Shown: piece by piece, positions 11,097-22,108 of the stretch
Numbering within the stretch: position 1 is the first letter of the stretch
Layout: each line of letters opens with the position of its first letter
From: Tillandsia leiboldiana
Lineage: Eukaryota; Streptophyta; Magnoliopsida; Poales; Bromeliaceae
Assembly: GCA_029204045.2 (NCBI GenBank)
Contig: JAQNDB010000481.1
Location: 1-64,000, forward strand
Length of the DNA: 64,000 nucleotides
Direction: 5' to 3'
Notes under the pieces: generated by a model
The model's input: only the letters and a program-made list of their open reading frames with translations
Told to the model about the DNA's origin: nothing
Database searches by the model: none
Position numbers and translations under genes: made by a program

Positions 11097-11101
11097 CCCA
11101 C
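11097..11101. repeat. Target-site duplication of S1 (partner 13849-13853)
   Basis: The pentamer cccac lies immediately outside both ends of S1, as expected for Ty3/gypsy integration. Confidence 0.93.
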
Positions 11102-11214
11102 TGTCACGCCCCCGGGGGTTTTTGAGTCTATCAAAGCGGAAATTCGTGTGTATCTTTTTTTTTTTTCTGAACAAGGTACATTAAACCTCATCCCCGGTGC
11201 TTGCCAGACCGCCA

Positions 11215-11262
11215 CATACACAAAATTCTCCCTGTCCGCGGACAGAGTCTCCTTTGTATATG
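11215..11262 (-). other. Two-part hairpin near the 3' end of solo LTR S1
   Basis: In sense, CATATACAAA pairs with TTTGTGTATG (one wobble), and an inner stem CTGTCC pairs with GGACAG across GCG. GGCGG follows. It is the counterpart of the hairpins at 45815-45863, 53256-53304 and 61560-61608. Confidence 0.7.
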
Positions 11263-12595
11263 CACGGCGTCTCATTTACAACAACATACAACAATCATCA
11301 ACCATCAACCATACAATAGACATTCAACATCAAGCGGAATATTAAAGCGGCATCAATGTTTAGAAAGGATAAAGCCAGCAATTGCAAAACCCGTGCCCAC
11401 ACGGCACTTCGTTTTGAGAAAACCCTTTTCGAAATCATTTGGTTTATCATGAAAACATGCCGCATAAGAAACATCATCAGAAGAACCAAACTATAAAAGT
11501 ACAACTCATCCACAGTGCCAAGTAATACATGTCCACGAATATTTCTACTCACAAGCAAATTAACTAACATGCGTAAAAGAGATGAGATAATGATAATAAC
11601 CAAGCGTTCTGAATACGGTCCTCGCGACGCTGTCTCAACAATCTCCCGGGTAACGCCCCTCGTAGCGCCTGTCACGGAGTGGGTAAAGTCAGTGACAAAC
11701 AAAGTAGATGTCTAACAACAATAAGGAATAAGGAGCAAACCGGAAACACCGTAACCATTTCGCTAAAAACCCTGCACATATTAAGCTGGGCCCCAACCCC
11801 AGATTTATCAATTTAATTGGGCACCAACCCCAGAATATTTATCGGAGAGACCAAAGTCTCCCCTCGTGCGCAAGCACTCCTTTGATGCATTTAACCCCTT
11901 CCACGGTGCTGGTGTGCTATTCCCAGCGGGCGCGAAGGGGTCCTCACGGCTCCCACCCCTTTGTGAGGAACATGGGTCATACAAGACCACTCTTCCGGAA
12001 AAGTACACCCATGCGGAGGCCAATCCGCCTGTGTACGTGCAGCATCCCAAAACGGTTTTGCCGAGATCGGCGTGTCATGAACATTGCGACCGCAGCCGCT
12101 TCAATTGTTAGATAATAACACAATTATGCGAAAGGTTAAACTGTCCATCTACTTTGTTAAATAAACTAAGAGCACTTTAATGACGATAGATGCACTTACT
12201 GCATTGGTTGTATTTACAGCAACCGTACCCACCTATTTGGAGAGAGATCGGAACACTCGAATCTTTCGCGCACCCCCGCTGCGCGTCTGGACCTAAAGAA
12301 AGTCCGCAAGGATAACTATAGTTAAAAGCGTGTACTTACATCCGAAAACGTCAGACCCAATTTACTCCTTTGTTTTTGACGGAAAAGTCCAACATTGTCC
12401 GGTTGACGAAACGGAATTCCCGAGCCGCCGTCGCCGTCTGCCGGAGCCCCGCGCGGTTCAGAACCGCGCGGCGTATCTCCGTGGACGATGCCCTCGTGGC
12501 GCGGTGCCCCGCGCGGGTTGCCCGTGCAACGGCCGCACGGTGCCCGCGCGGGTGCGGCCCGGCACGGCGCCCGCGCGGTTGCGGAAAAAATGCGG

Positions 12596-13090
12596 GCACC
12601 GCGCGGGCGCCACCCGTGCGGCAGCCGCGCGGCGCCCGCGCGGTGCCCGCATGGATGCGGGCCCGCGCGGGGGCCGCCCGTGCGGCAGCCGCGCGGCGCC
12701 CGCGCGGCGCCCGCGCGGTGCCCACACGGGTGCGGGCCCGCGCGGGGGCCGCCCGCGCGGCAGCCGCGCGGCGCCCGCGCGGTGCCCGCACGGGTGCGGT
12801 CCCGCGCGTGTGCCTCCCGCGCGGCGGCCGCGCGGCGCCCGCGCGGTGCCCGCATGGATGCGGGCCCGCGCGGGGGTCGCCCGCGCGGCAGCCGTGCGGC
12901 GCCCGCGCGGTGCCTGCATGGATGCGGGCCCGCGCGGGGGCCGCCCGCGCGGCAGCCGCACGGCGCCCGCGCGGTGCCCGCAAGATTGCGGGCCCGCGCG
13001 GGTGCCTCCCGTGCGGCAGCCGCGCGGCGTCCGCGCGGTACCCGCATGGTTGCGGGTCCGCGCGGTGGCCGCGCGGCGCCCGTGCGGTGC
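12596..13090. repeat. GC-rich minisatellite with a 64-bp unit inside S1
   Basis: Successive TGCGG anchors lie at 12660, 12735, 12799, 12863, 12927, 12991 and 13055 (last base), giving periods of 75 and then five times 64. Units are almost pure G and C and rich in CpG. It sits between the promoter region and the conserved 3' part of the LTR. Confidence 0.9.
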
Positions 13091-13417
13091 CGTCCGTGAC
13101 CCTCCTCCGCGCGATGCCCTAGCGGCATCGCGCGCCTCCGCCGTCCGTTCCGCGCCTTTTCAAGGAGACGACGTCGGCGACGGTGACGGATACGACGGAG
13201 AAAGCAAGAAACCAAGAACTCAACGAAAAGGACAACGAACAAAATCCCAAATAATTTAAATAAATTATTTTACTAACCGAAGATCAACGGAAAGGTTGTC
13301 CGGTCGTGTTCTTGTCTTCGGTTCGGCGTCCGGGAAGATCAGGCTCCTTCTCTTTCTCCTTTCCCTTTCTTCCGGCTAGGGTTTCGTCTTTTCCTTTTTT
13401 TTTTTCCTTCTCTCCGA

Positions 13418-13471
13418 TTAGGGTTTTTATTTTTTTTTCTTTTCCTTTCCGATATTCGGGATCCCTTATAT
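13418..13471 (-). promoter_or_regulatory. TATA box and telo-box in S1
   Basis: The sense strand has TATATAAG at 13464-13471, followed by a purine-rich leader containing AAACCCTAA (telo-box, 13418-13426). The TATA box lies about 380 bp inside the LTR. Confidence 0.6.
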
Positions 13472-14700
13472 AGTCGTACTTTACCTTTAATTAATTCCTC
13501 TTTAATTCGTACGTAAGAGAATTAATTAATTTTTCGTCTGGGATAATTAATTAACTAATTAATTATCCCCCACGAGATAAACCACCTTATCTCTAACGGG
13601 TGCAAGATATTTAGCACGGATTCCGATGCACGACTAATTACCGTATCACTTTGAATCCCGTTTAGGGGGTTCCCGATATCGGATTTCAGATCCGATCGCG
13701 CCGTCGGCTTTCTTTTTCCGCGCACAATCGCGAAAAAATACTAGCGTCCCACAATGGCCAACTTCAAGAATTGAATAATTCTATTTCACTTAAAGGCTTA
13801 AATGACTACACGTAAGTCAAAAATACCCCGAAAGACCGGATCACTACACCCACCTCGAGCGCTATTCCAAGTTCCCAAAAGCGAAGTCCAAGATCAGTCC
13901 AAAACTCACCACCAATCTGTACAAAATACCCCAAAGGAAAGTACATAAGCTATTCATTCTCAATTTCCAAAATCTGTCCCGTAATTACACAGTCCAGAAT
14001 TCTCCAATTTTTAGCTGCGAATAATGCCCAGAAAAATCCAAGAAAAATACTATCGCGATCCTCGCGACGAGCCCGTCGAAACGAGTACCTGCACGCCCAA
14101 ATCGGAGTTTCCTACGCTGAGATAAAAATCCGGCAAGGGGTACACCCCAATCCAAACTGTACCAAATTTCTGTAACAAAGAACCACAGAGAAAGGAGATT
14201 CTCACCCTCGTGCAAAATCCAGAAAAATCTGAGAAAAATCCAGGAGAGCCCTTGCGAAGAGTATATGAAGATTGCCTTTTGAATCGCCTCAATCCAACAT
14301 CTGAGCGAAAAGATACGGCAAGAACACCGCGGTGCTGTCCAAAAGTCCGCGAAGAAAAATGGGTCAAATGGGTGCTCAGAAAACTCCAAGATCAGCACGG
14401 AAATCGAGGAACCTCAAATCACAGGAGTTGAAGTCCTACCTGTCGTGAGTCCAACGGCGCAAAAATTGGCGAAATCCGAAGTCGGGGTGAGTCGGAGGAG
14501 TCCAAACACTGAGAAGGGGCGAAGAGGATCGCCGGGAAAGAAGCATCGCGCCGCGCCGTAAAATGGTGAACCTCGGGAAGAGTGCCTCCAAAAATTCTCA
14601 AAGTTCTCCAATGGGTAGTGCACTGAGTGAGGGAAAACTTCTCTGAAGAACACTCTGCGAAAAAGGGGTCCAAAAAGCCAAAAGAGCGAACAGGGGAAAC

Positions 14701-14710
14701 CTATTTATAG
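14701..14710 (-). promoter_or_regulatory. TATA box in the central LTR of A1/A2
   Basis: CTATAAATAG in sense, identical in sequence and context to the box at 1607-1616. Confidence 0.7.
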
Positions 14711-15591
14711 GCCCAGCCCATATGCTGTTGGGCCGGGTTTTCGGGCGCAGGTTTCGGGCGCACTGCGCCCGGAAACCCGGTTGTACACCTCCCGTCCGAC
14801 GCGCCCGAAAAACCCTGGTGAGGCCACGTCACCGCAAACAGGGGACAGCAATTCCAGGCGGCCCGCTGTGCGCCGGGTGTCCCCTCGCGGCCAGCGGGGG
14901 TAGGTACGGCCGCCCAACCACGAGGCGACACGTGGCGCACTCGAGTGCGGCCGACCGCCCGCCTGGCGCCACTGTGCGCGCGCCGTCCCGAGGCACCCCA
15001 CTGCGCACACCGTGGACCGCGCCCACGTGAGCCAGCGAATCCGAAGCCGCCACGTGTCATGCGCCCGGTCCACCGCAACCCCGCAAAACCGCTGAGCCGT
15101 GCCGCGTGCGCCGGCCTATCAGGGCACGCCACGCGTCTCCCGCCCGCGGTCCATGCACCGCCGCGCCTCACCGTGGACCGAGCTGCGTGAGCCGGCCAAT
15201 AATAGGCTGCCACGTGGCTCAGGCCGGTCCACGAGTCTCCCCCATGCACCGAAAATCCCCGAAAACTTCCGGAAGCCCGCTTTTGGTCATACGGACTCCA
15301 AATTTAACAAGCAAATAGCCGTTTTCAAGCGTTTTTCCGCGCTGAATCCAAATCCAACCTCAGATTGGCCCAAAACCTTTTCTAAAATTCGGCAAATGCA
15401 GCCGAAGGCCAAATCCGCTATCAAAGTCTCACAAGGTCCATCTGTGGCACCCCTTCGATGCACCATGGGCCAGACACACCAACACTAGGTGTTCTACACA
15501 GTGGATTCACCAGAAAGTTGCATGGGAAAAACCAGTACACTACATCCTCCCCCACAAGAAAAAGTTTCGCCCTCGAAACAAAAGTCATACC

Positions 15592-18500
15592 TCAAGCAGG
15601 GGCCTCAAACAAGTGGGGGTAAGCATCCATCATCGCTGACTCCAGCTCCCAGGTAGCCTCGCGCTCATCATGACTGCTCCAGAGGACCTTCACATACGGG
15701 ATGGCCCGACTGCGCAACTCCCTAACCTCACGGTCCAAGATCCTCAACGGCCGCTCAACATAGCTCAGGTTCTCAGCAACCTCCAATGGGGTGAAATCGA
15801 TGATATGGGACGGGTCATGAACATACCTCGTCAGTGTCGATACATGAAAAACATTGTGAACACCTGAAAGCCTGGGAGGAAGCGCAAGCCTGTAGGCAAC
15901 TGGCCCTAAGCGCTCCAACACCTCAAAAGGTCCAATATAACGAGGGCTCAGTTTCCCACGAATGCCAAATCTCCGAATCCCCTTCGAAGGCGAGACTTTC
16001 AGAAAAACATGGTCACCCACCTGAAACTCTAAGTCTCGCCGTCGAGTATCAGCATAACTCCTCTGTCGACTCTGGGCGGTCTCGAGATGTCGTCGTATCA
16101 ATCTGACCTTTTCCTCTGCCTCTAATAGTAGATCAGGACCCAAAGTCTTCTTCTCACCCACGTCACTCCAATATAGGGGTGACCGACACTTGCGTCCATA
16201 CAACGCTTCAAACGGAGCCATCTGAATGCTCGCTTGATAGCTATTGTTGTACGCAAACTCAACTAATCCCAAGTGTCGGTACCATCCTCCTCCAAAGTCC
16301 AGAACGCATGCTCTCAACATATCCTCGAGGGTCTGAATAGTGCGCTCTGACTGCCCATCGGTCTGTGGGTGGAATGTTGTACTGAATCGGAGCTGCGTCC
16401 CCAAGGCTGTCTGTAAACTCCTCCAGAAATGCGAGACAAACCTCGGGTCTCTATCTGATACGATGGAAACGGGTACCCCGTGCAATCTAACCACCTCAGC
16501 CAAGTACACCTGTGCGAGTCGCTCCATCGGCCAAGTCATCTGAACCGGCAAAAAGTGAGCGAACTTGGTAAGCCTGTCCACGACTACCCAGATAGCATCC
16601 GCTCCCGTCTGTGCTCTCGGCAAACTAGTGACAAAATCTATCGTAACATGTTCCCATTTCCATTCTGGGATTGGGAGACTCTGTAACTTGCCAGCAGGTA
16701 CACGATGCTCAGCCTTTACTTGCTGACAAGTTAGACAGTGTGCTACAAATCTCCCAATGTCTCTTTTCATCCCATTCCACCAAAACTGTGCCTTAAGATC
16801 CCTATACATCTTAGTCCCACCAGGATGGATGGTATAAGGTGTATAGTGGGCCTCCCTCAAGATCTGCTTTGGTATCTCTGCATCCATAGGTACACAAGCG
16901 CGGTCCCTGTACCGCAGTACTCCCGCAGCATCAACTGAAAAGTCCCCTATCAAACCAGTCTGCATCTGCTCTCGAATCCTCATCAGGTGGGGGTCCTCAC
17001 TCTGTCTCTCCCGAATCCTGTCCAACAGAGTGGGCTGCACGACTAGAGACATAAGTCTAGCAGAGACCCCAGGGGACACAACCTCGAGCTCTAACCGCCT
17101 CATCTGCTCAAGTAATGGCGCCTGATCGGTGATCATCAAAGATAGACTCTGTACTGCTCTCCTGCTCAGGGCATCAGCAACCACGTTGGCCTTGCCAGGA
17201 TGGTATAATATGTCTACATCATAATCTTTCAATAATTCCAACCATCTGCGCTGCCTCAAGTTGAGCTCCTTCTGTGTGAACAGGTATTTCAAGCTCTTGT
17301 GGTCGGTGTAAATCTCGCAGTGCTCCCCATACAGGTAGTGGCGCCACAACTTTAGTGTAAAAATCACTGCAGCTAGCTCCAAATCATGGGTAGGGTAATT
17401 CTTTTCATAATCCTTCAGTTGCCGAGAGGCATAAGCGATTACCCTTCCCTCCTGCATCAACACGCAACCAAGTCCACTGTGCGATGCGTCGCTGTATATC
17501 ACGTATCCTTTCCCCATAACGGGGAGGGAAAGGACAGGAGCCGACATCAATCTGTTCTTTAATTCCTCAAAGCTCCTCTGGCAATCCTCACTCCAAGTAA
17601 ACTTAATCCCTTTTCGCGTCAAACGAGTGAGGGGTGTGGAATGTTTCGCAAAACCTTCCACAAACCGACGGTAATGTCCTGCTAAGCCCATGAAACTGCG
17701 GACCTCTGATACCGTCGTCGGTCGGGGCCAATCCCGGACTGCCTCGATCTTCGCCGGGTCTACTGCCACTCCAGCGGCTGAAATCACGTGGCCCAAAAAG
17801 ATAACCTCCCGAAGCCAGAAATCACACTTAGATAACTTGGCATACAACTTTCTCTCTCTCAGAAGTTGTAGCACAATCCTCAGGTGCTCCTCGTGCTCCA
17901 CATCGCTTCGGGAATAAACTAGGATGTCATCAATAAAAACAACGACGAACCGATCCAGGTATGGTCGAAAAATCCTGTTCATTAAATCCATAAAAGCAGC
18001 AGGGGCATTTGTCAATCCAAAAGGCATGACGGTGAACTCATAATGCCCGTACCGCGACCTGAATGCCGTCTTTGGGATGTCCTCGGCCTTCACCTTCAAT
18101 TGGTGGTAACCAGACTGTAAGTCAATCTTGGAGAAGACACAAGACCCTTGCAGCTGATCAAATAAGTCATCAATGCGCGGCAAAGGGTACTTGTTCTTGA
18201 TGGTCGCTTTATTCAGCTCCCGGTAATCAACGCACAGTCGAAGCGAACCATCTTTCTTCTTCACAAATAGCACCGGCGCTCCCCAAGGCGATACACTCGG
18301 TCTCACAAAACCCTTGTCCATTAAATCCTGGAGTTGCGTCTTTAATTCTCGCAGCTCAGCCGGTGCCATTCGGTAAGGAGCCTTAGAGATTGGCGCAGTT
18401 CCTGGGACTACGTCAATCAAAAACTCAACCTCCCTATCCGGCGGCATACTAATAAGCTCTGGAGGAAACACACCCGGGAACTCACGGGCAATCGGGATAT

Positions 18501-19440
18501 CCGCGAGTCCCGGAGCCGCCGTAGGCTCCTTAACCACAGATGCCATAAAGGCTACGCATCCACTGCGCATCATCTGCCTCGCACGAGAAGTCGAAACCAC
18601 AGAGGCAAAGAAAGCACTCTGGCACCCCCCGAAAATGAACACCTCCTGGCCTGGCTCGCTAAAAGTAACAGTCCTCGCGGCGCAATCAATCGTCGCGAAA
18701 TAGCGAGCCAACCAATCCATCCCCAGTACAATGTCAAAATCTCGCAGCTGACTAAGGACCATCAGGTCCGCTGGCAAAATCCAAGACTCAAGCTGTACCG
18801 GGCAAGACCAACAACACTCCTCTACATGCAATATGTGATCGGGAATCTGTACCTCTAATGCATGTGGCAACCGACCTAACTCTAGTCCATGAGATGATGC
18901 AAATGCTCTACTGATAAAAGAATGTGATGCACCGGTATCAAATAAAGTGCGAGCTCTAATACCAAAAAGTAAAGTGATACCTGCCACCACGTGGTCGGCT
19001 GCCGTGGAGTCCCCTACCTGAGCAGCGTAGACTCGCCCGCTCTGAGCTGGTGGTCGGTAGTCTGCAGGGTGGGAGGAAGGAGCCCTGCTCGCAGGAGCAT
19101 AGGGCCGCTGAGCTGGCGGTCGCTGCTGAGGTGGAAGAGAAACTGAGGCCGAAGAAGGCGCCACTGATGCCGAAAAAAGGCATGAAGATCGTATGTGCCC
19201 GGCCTGACCACAGCCATAACAACGCCCCCACCTCTGATCACAAGTGCCGGGGAAATGCTGACCCCCGCAGAAGATACAACTGCCAGGGGCCCGCAACTGT
19301 CGTGACTGCTGCTGCTGCTGCTGCCTGAGCGACTGCCGCTGAGATCCCTGCTGTCGCGACTGCGACCTCTGCTGCTGCGAGTGCTGGTGCTGTCGCTGGG
19401 GCTGCTTATGCTGTGGGGGCCTCTGGGATCCCCCAGGCCC
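15592..19440 (-). CDS. A2 pol: zinc knuckle, protease, RT, RNase H, integrase and chromodomain in one open frame
   Basis: The frame is open from just after a TGA at 19441 down to 15592. Numbered from 19296 (1234 aa, starting at a Leu codon before APGSC): zinc knuckles within residues 7-39, protease DTG 120-122, RT FIDD 454-457, first RNase H Asp 603. The integrase HHCC finger is H817/H824/C854/C857, with catalytic D887, D948, E984. The chromodomain is about 1184-1231. All motifs that are broken in A1 are intact here, including the Tyr codon at the RT/RNase H junction and QVKAE. It is the best preserved pol in the window. It has no ATG start of its own because the fusion to gag is cut by the TGA. 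Confidence 0.93.
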   Translation of the reverse strand, partial: GPGGSQRPPQHKQPQRQHQHSQQQRSQSRQQGSQRQSLRQQQQQQSRQLRAPGSCIFCGGQHFPGTCDQRWGRCYGCGQAGHIRSSCLFSASVAPSSASVSLPPQQRPPAQRPYAPASRAPSSHPADYRPPAQSGRVYAAQVGDSTAADHVVAGITLLFGIRARTLFDTGASHSFISRAFASSHGLELGRLPHALEVQIPDHILHVEECCWSCPVQLESWILPADLMVLSQLRDFDIVLGMDWLARYFATIDCAARTVTFSEPGQEVFIFGGCQSAFFASVVSTSRARQMMRSGCVAFMASVVKEPTAAPGLADIPIAREFPGVFPPELISMPPDREVEFLIDVVPGTAPISKAPYRMAPAELRELKTQLQDLMDKGFVRPSVSPWGAPVLFVKKKDGSLRLCVDYRELNKATIKNKYPLPRIDDLFDQLQGSCVFSKIDLQSGYHQLKVKAEDIPKTAFRSRYGHYEFTVMPFGLTNAPAAFMDLMNRIFRPYLDRFVVVFIDDILVYSRSDVEHEEHLRIVLQLLRERKLYAKLSKCDFWLREVIFLGHVISAAGVAVDPAKIEAVRDWPRPTTVSEVRSFMGLAGHYRRFVEGFAKHSTPLTRLTRKGIKFTWSEDCQRSFEELKNRLMSAPVLSLPVMGKGYVIYSDASHSGLGCVLMQEGRVIAYASRQLKDYEKNYPTHDLELAAVIFTLKLWRHYLYGEHCEIYTDHKSLKYLFTQKELNLRQRRWLELLKDYDVDILYHPGKANVVADALSRRAVQSLSLMITDQAPLLEQMRRLELEVVSPGVSARLMSLVVQPTLLDRIRERQSEDPHLMRIREQMQTGLIGDFSVDAAGVLRYRDRACVPMDAEIPKQILREAHYTPYTIHPGGTKMYRDLKAQFWWNGMKRDIGRFVAHCLTCQQVKAEHRVPAGKLQSLPIPEWKWEHVTIDFVTSLPRAQTGADAIWVVVDRLTKFAHFLPVQMTWPMERLAQVYLAEVVRLHGVPVSIVSDRDPRFVSHFWRSLQTALGTQLRFSTTFHPQTDGQSERTIQTLEDMLRACVLDFGGGWYRHLGLVEFAYNNSYQASIQMAPFEALYGRKCRSPLYWSDVGEKKTLGPDLLLEAEEKVRLIRRHLETAQSRQRSYADTRRRDLEFQVGDHVFLKVSPSKGIRRFGIRGKLSPRYIGPFEVLERLGPVAYRLALPPRLSGVHNVFHVSTLTRYVHDPSHIIDFTPLEVAENLSYVERPLRILDREVRELRSRAIPYVKVLWSSHDEREATWELESAMMDAYPHLFEAPA

Positions 19441-20194
19441 TCACCGCTCCGAACGCCCCCGGCCCGTAAACTGAGGCGGTGGCGGTCGGGGCGGCCTCCA
19501 GGAACTGGCCTGTCCCCCCTCATCCGATGCTGGTCGCTTCCTCTCAGAACTCTGAGCGACCAGACCTCTGCGTCTAGAAACAACATGATCTCCCCTCTCG
19601 ACCCACTGTGCATGATCCACTGCCTCTGATAAAGTCTGAAGCCTCTGGGCGTGTACCAAGGTATAGATCTCGGGGCGCAAACCTGTCTCAAACAGCTCCA
19701 CCTGGTGCAGCCCATCCCTGGCAACATAGGGTACGCAGTTGAGCAACTGCGTAAACTCCTGGAAATAGTCCCACACTGGGCGATCACCCTGCTGCAGGTT
19801 CTTCAAGTCATCTTCTATCTTCTTCTTCACGCTCGTGGAGAAGTAAGTGTCAAGGATCATCCTCCTGAACTCCGACCAGGGTAGCTGTCGGGTGACCTGA
19901 AACTCTAAGGGCTCGACCCGACGCCACCAAGCATCTGCATCCCCCTCTAGACAGTGTACTGCCAAATGTGCTCTGAACCTCTGGTCAATGAAGAAGTCCC
20001 GAAACAACTTCTCCATTGATGCTAGCCACGATCCAATCTCCCAAGGGTGAGTGCTCCGCCCCGAGAACTTAGGGGGTCCTCGCTTACAGAACTGCGTGAG
20101 TTTGTCAGAAAACTCCCGCTCCTCCACTGGGGTCAAAGGCCTGAACATCCCCTGGGCCCCACTGCTCGATGACGGCGCTGTAGGGGCAGGTGGA
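19441..20194 (-). CDS. A2 gag fragment, 5' truncated and ended by a nonsense codon
   Basis: It encodes about 250 residues of capsid, matching A1 residues about 105-349. The frame ends with SER followed by TGA (19441-19443) where A1 has CGA (Arg), a C-to-T change typical of decay at methylated CpG. The N-terminal 80 or so gag residues are lost at the 20194 junction. The first internal Met is at 20148. Confidence 0.9.
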
Positions 20195-20932
20195 CCTTAT
20201 TCGTCGCCTCAATGTGATCAGAGACAGAGGTCGTGCTCCCTTGTGGATAGTCTTGATTTTCAGGCAGATTGAGCGACAACCACTTGCTTTGAGCGGATGA
20301 ATCTGTGCCGCCCGGTTGGAGGGCGCCACGGTAGTGGATCGAGTGTCGCAGGTGGGATTTCACCACAGCAGTCGGAGTTAGAGCATGTTTCATTCTTGCC
20401 TGGACTAGAGGCAGATTTGTTACCACGTGCACTAGAGGTACAGGTTCAAGTTGTTGTTGTGCATGTGGAGGAGGCTTTTGGATCATGTCCAGTGCGGCCG
20501 AGACCGCGAGTTACCGGCAGAATTATTGGAAATTGTAGCAATTCGGTGTTTCGACCCTGTGCTTGAGATTGATTGGCACAATGCCATAGAATGTTTGACT
20601 GCGGCGAGAGAGGACTTTGATCTTCGGCAAGGCGGACAAGAGGAGGCTTGCTTGTTGAGATTGTTAGAGCACACAGGTTTTAGCGACAGTGTGAGAGGTG
20701 CTTACGGCTGCACCGGGACTCATGGATATCCTTGTTGCTCATGAGATCCCGAGTGTGATTTCACCTGAGCTGTTGATAATGCCGCCGGTTAGGGAGATAG
20801 AGATTGCGTTGGACGTGGTTCGGGGAACCGCGCCACCCTCGACAGCACCTCATTGGATGTCGCCTGTAGAGCTGAGAGAGTTGATGGCGCAGTTGCAGGA
20901 TCTGATGGATCGAGGGGTTTGTTTGACCTAGT

Positions 20933-21060
20933 GCCACGCCGTTGGTATACGGTGGTGATGCCACGCCGTTGGTATACGGCGGTGATGCCACGCCGTTGGT
21001 ATACGGCGGAGATGCCACGCCGTTGGTATACGGTGGTGATGCCACGTCGTTGATACACGA
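20933..21060 (+). repeat. 27-bp tandem repeat, about 4.7 copies
   Basis: The unit starts GCCACGCCGTTGGTATACGG and copies begin at 20933, 20960, 20987, 21014 and 21041 (partial). It has the same reading frame in each copy (nine residues, PRRWYTVVM-like), but it lies inside a pol pseudogene and is probably not coding. Confidence 0.95.
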
Positions 21061-22108
21061 CTGTGAGGGTCCTTTTATGGTTCGAGTGTAGACAGGTCCG
21101 GGTGGTATCTAGGGCCTTTTGATGGAGCTATACTCCGGCAGTTATTGTATGATGCAAGTACCCACTTGGAATCAGACAGCCGAGGACTTCGCCTAGATGG
21201 CGTTCGGGACACGGTAAGGGCATTATGAGAGCATGGTGAGGCCAAACGGAATAATTAATGCCCCGTTGTCTTTGAGATTTGAGGAATTGTGTGTCCCAGT
21301 TGTACCTGGACGGATTTGGGAGTGGTGTTTCCCCCAAGGATATTTTGATTTACTCCCAGAGCGACTTGGAGCACGAGGAGCACTGGTGGATGTGCTACCA
21401 TGCCTGTGTGGATGAAGCTGTATGCCTAGTTATTGAGGTACAAGTTTGAGCTCCAAGTGCATGCCTTCTTGGGTCACCTTATTCTAGCCGTTGGAGCGGC
21501 GGTGGAACCCGACCAAAGGGATGTTATTCAAGGTTGGCTGAGCCCAATATTTATTCTTGAGTGGAGGAGCTTCTTAGACTTGGCAGTGCCGAGAGGGCAT
21601 GGCCAATGGATAATGAAACTGATACCAGCGCCAATATTAGTACTTCCAGTGTTGGGAGATGGATTTGCGTGTTTTAGTGATGCCTCCCATTGTGGCTGTA
21701 GAGTTACCGTGGGTTGATTTTCGGTCCACACTTCATTAGTCCAACCCTATGAGTATTGTGGCAGGACGAACCGTTGTTTTGCAGGCAGCTTGGATCCCAC
21801 AGTTGAGCCTTTCAGTACGCCTATTATTTCCAGCTTTGATTGATATACCTGGGCGTAGGCCATGCCTGCTTGGCTATCAGTCCTGATTACTCAGCATTTC
21901 TGTTCTGTACTATATGATAGATTAAGATTTCAGCTTCAGTTTACAGTATCTGCCATGCGGCACTGGTGGAGATTACAGCTTTCAGCATCTTGAGTGGGAA
22001 TTTACGCGGATTGTCGTTGATGGTTCGGACTTTTGATCGCGAGTTTGGGCATCAGCATTATGATCGCCTTCCGGGCCAGTTTTCAGTCCCGTTCACCGAC
22101 GGTTTGGC

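Larger units (their letters stand above)
11102..13848 (-). mobile_element. Solo LTR S1 (2747 bp) with perfect 5-bp target duplication
   Basis: On the plus strand it runs from TGTCACGCCCCC to CACTACA, so it has TG...CA ends. The flanking cccac occurs at 11097-11101 and 13849-13853. The homologous site near 755 has the unoccupied sequence with a single cccac. Its LTR 3' end is related to LTR E and S2. It contains a hairpin at 11215-11262, a 64-bp minisatellite at 12596-13090 and a promoter region near 13464. Solo LTRs form by recombination between the two LTRs of one element. The long GC-rich open frames at 12320-13260 are artefacts of stop-poor sequence. Confidence 0.95.
7603..15544 (-). repeat. 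Central LTR shared by A1 (as 5' LTR) and A2 (as 3' LTR), with two insertions
   Basis: The native LTR survives as 7603-8564, 10489-11101 and 13854-15544, about 3.27 kb in all. It begins TGTCACGGCC on the plus strand next to the A1 PBS and ends at the A2 polypurine tract (15545). It thus closes A1 upstream and A2 downstream at once. A chimeric tandem array (8354-10488) and solo LTR S1 interrupt it. It contains a second TATA box at 14701-14710 and G-boxes between about 14930 and 15215. No gene is present. Confidence 0.9.
15545..20194 (-). mobile_element. Internal region of element A2, truncated in gag
   Basis: This second family-A internal region is nearly identical to A1. It begins at a polypurine tract (15545-15558). 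It ends abruptly at 20194 within the N-terminal part of gag, where it abuts plus-strand pol debris. Its 5' LTR, PBS, leader and gag start are missing, so it cannot be transcribed from its own upstream LTR. Confidence 0.92.

Noticed and set aside
12322..13259. Open frames of about 200-309 aa over the S1 minisatellite
   Set aside because: Same cause: stop-poor GC repeat open in all frames, lying in an LTR.
20297..20931. Plus-strand open frames of 77-97 aa taken as separate genes
   Set aside because: Each carries part of a gypsy protease or its linker in shifting frames, so they are pieces of one pol pseudogene.
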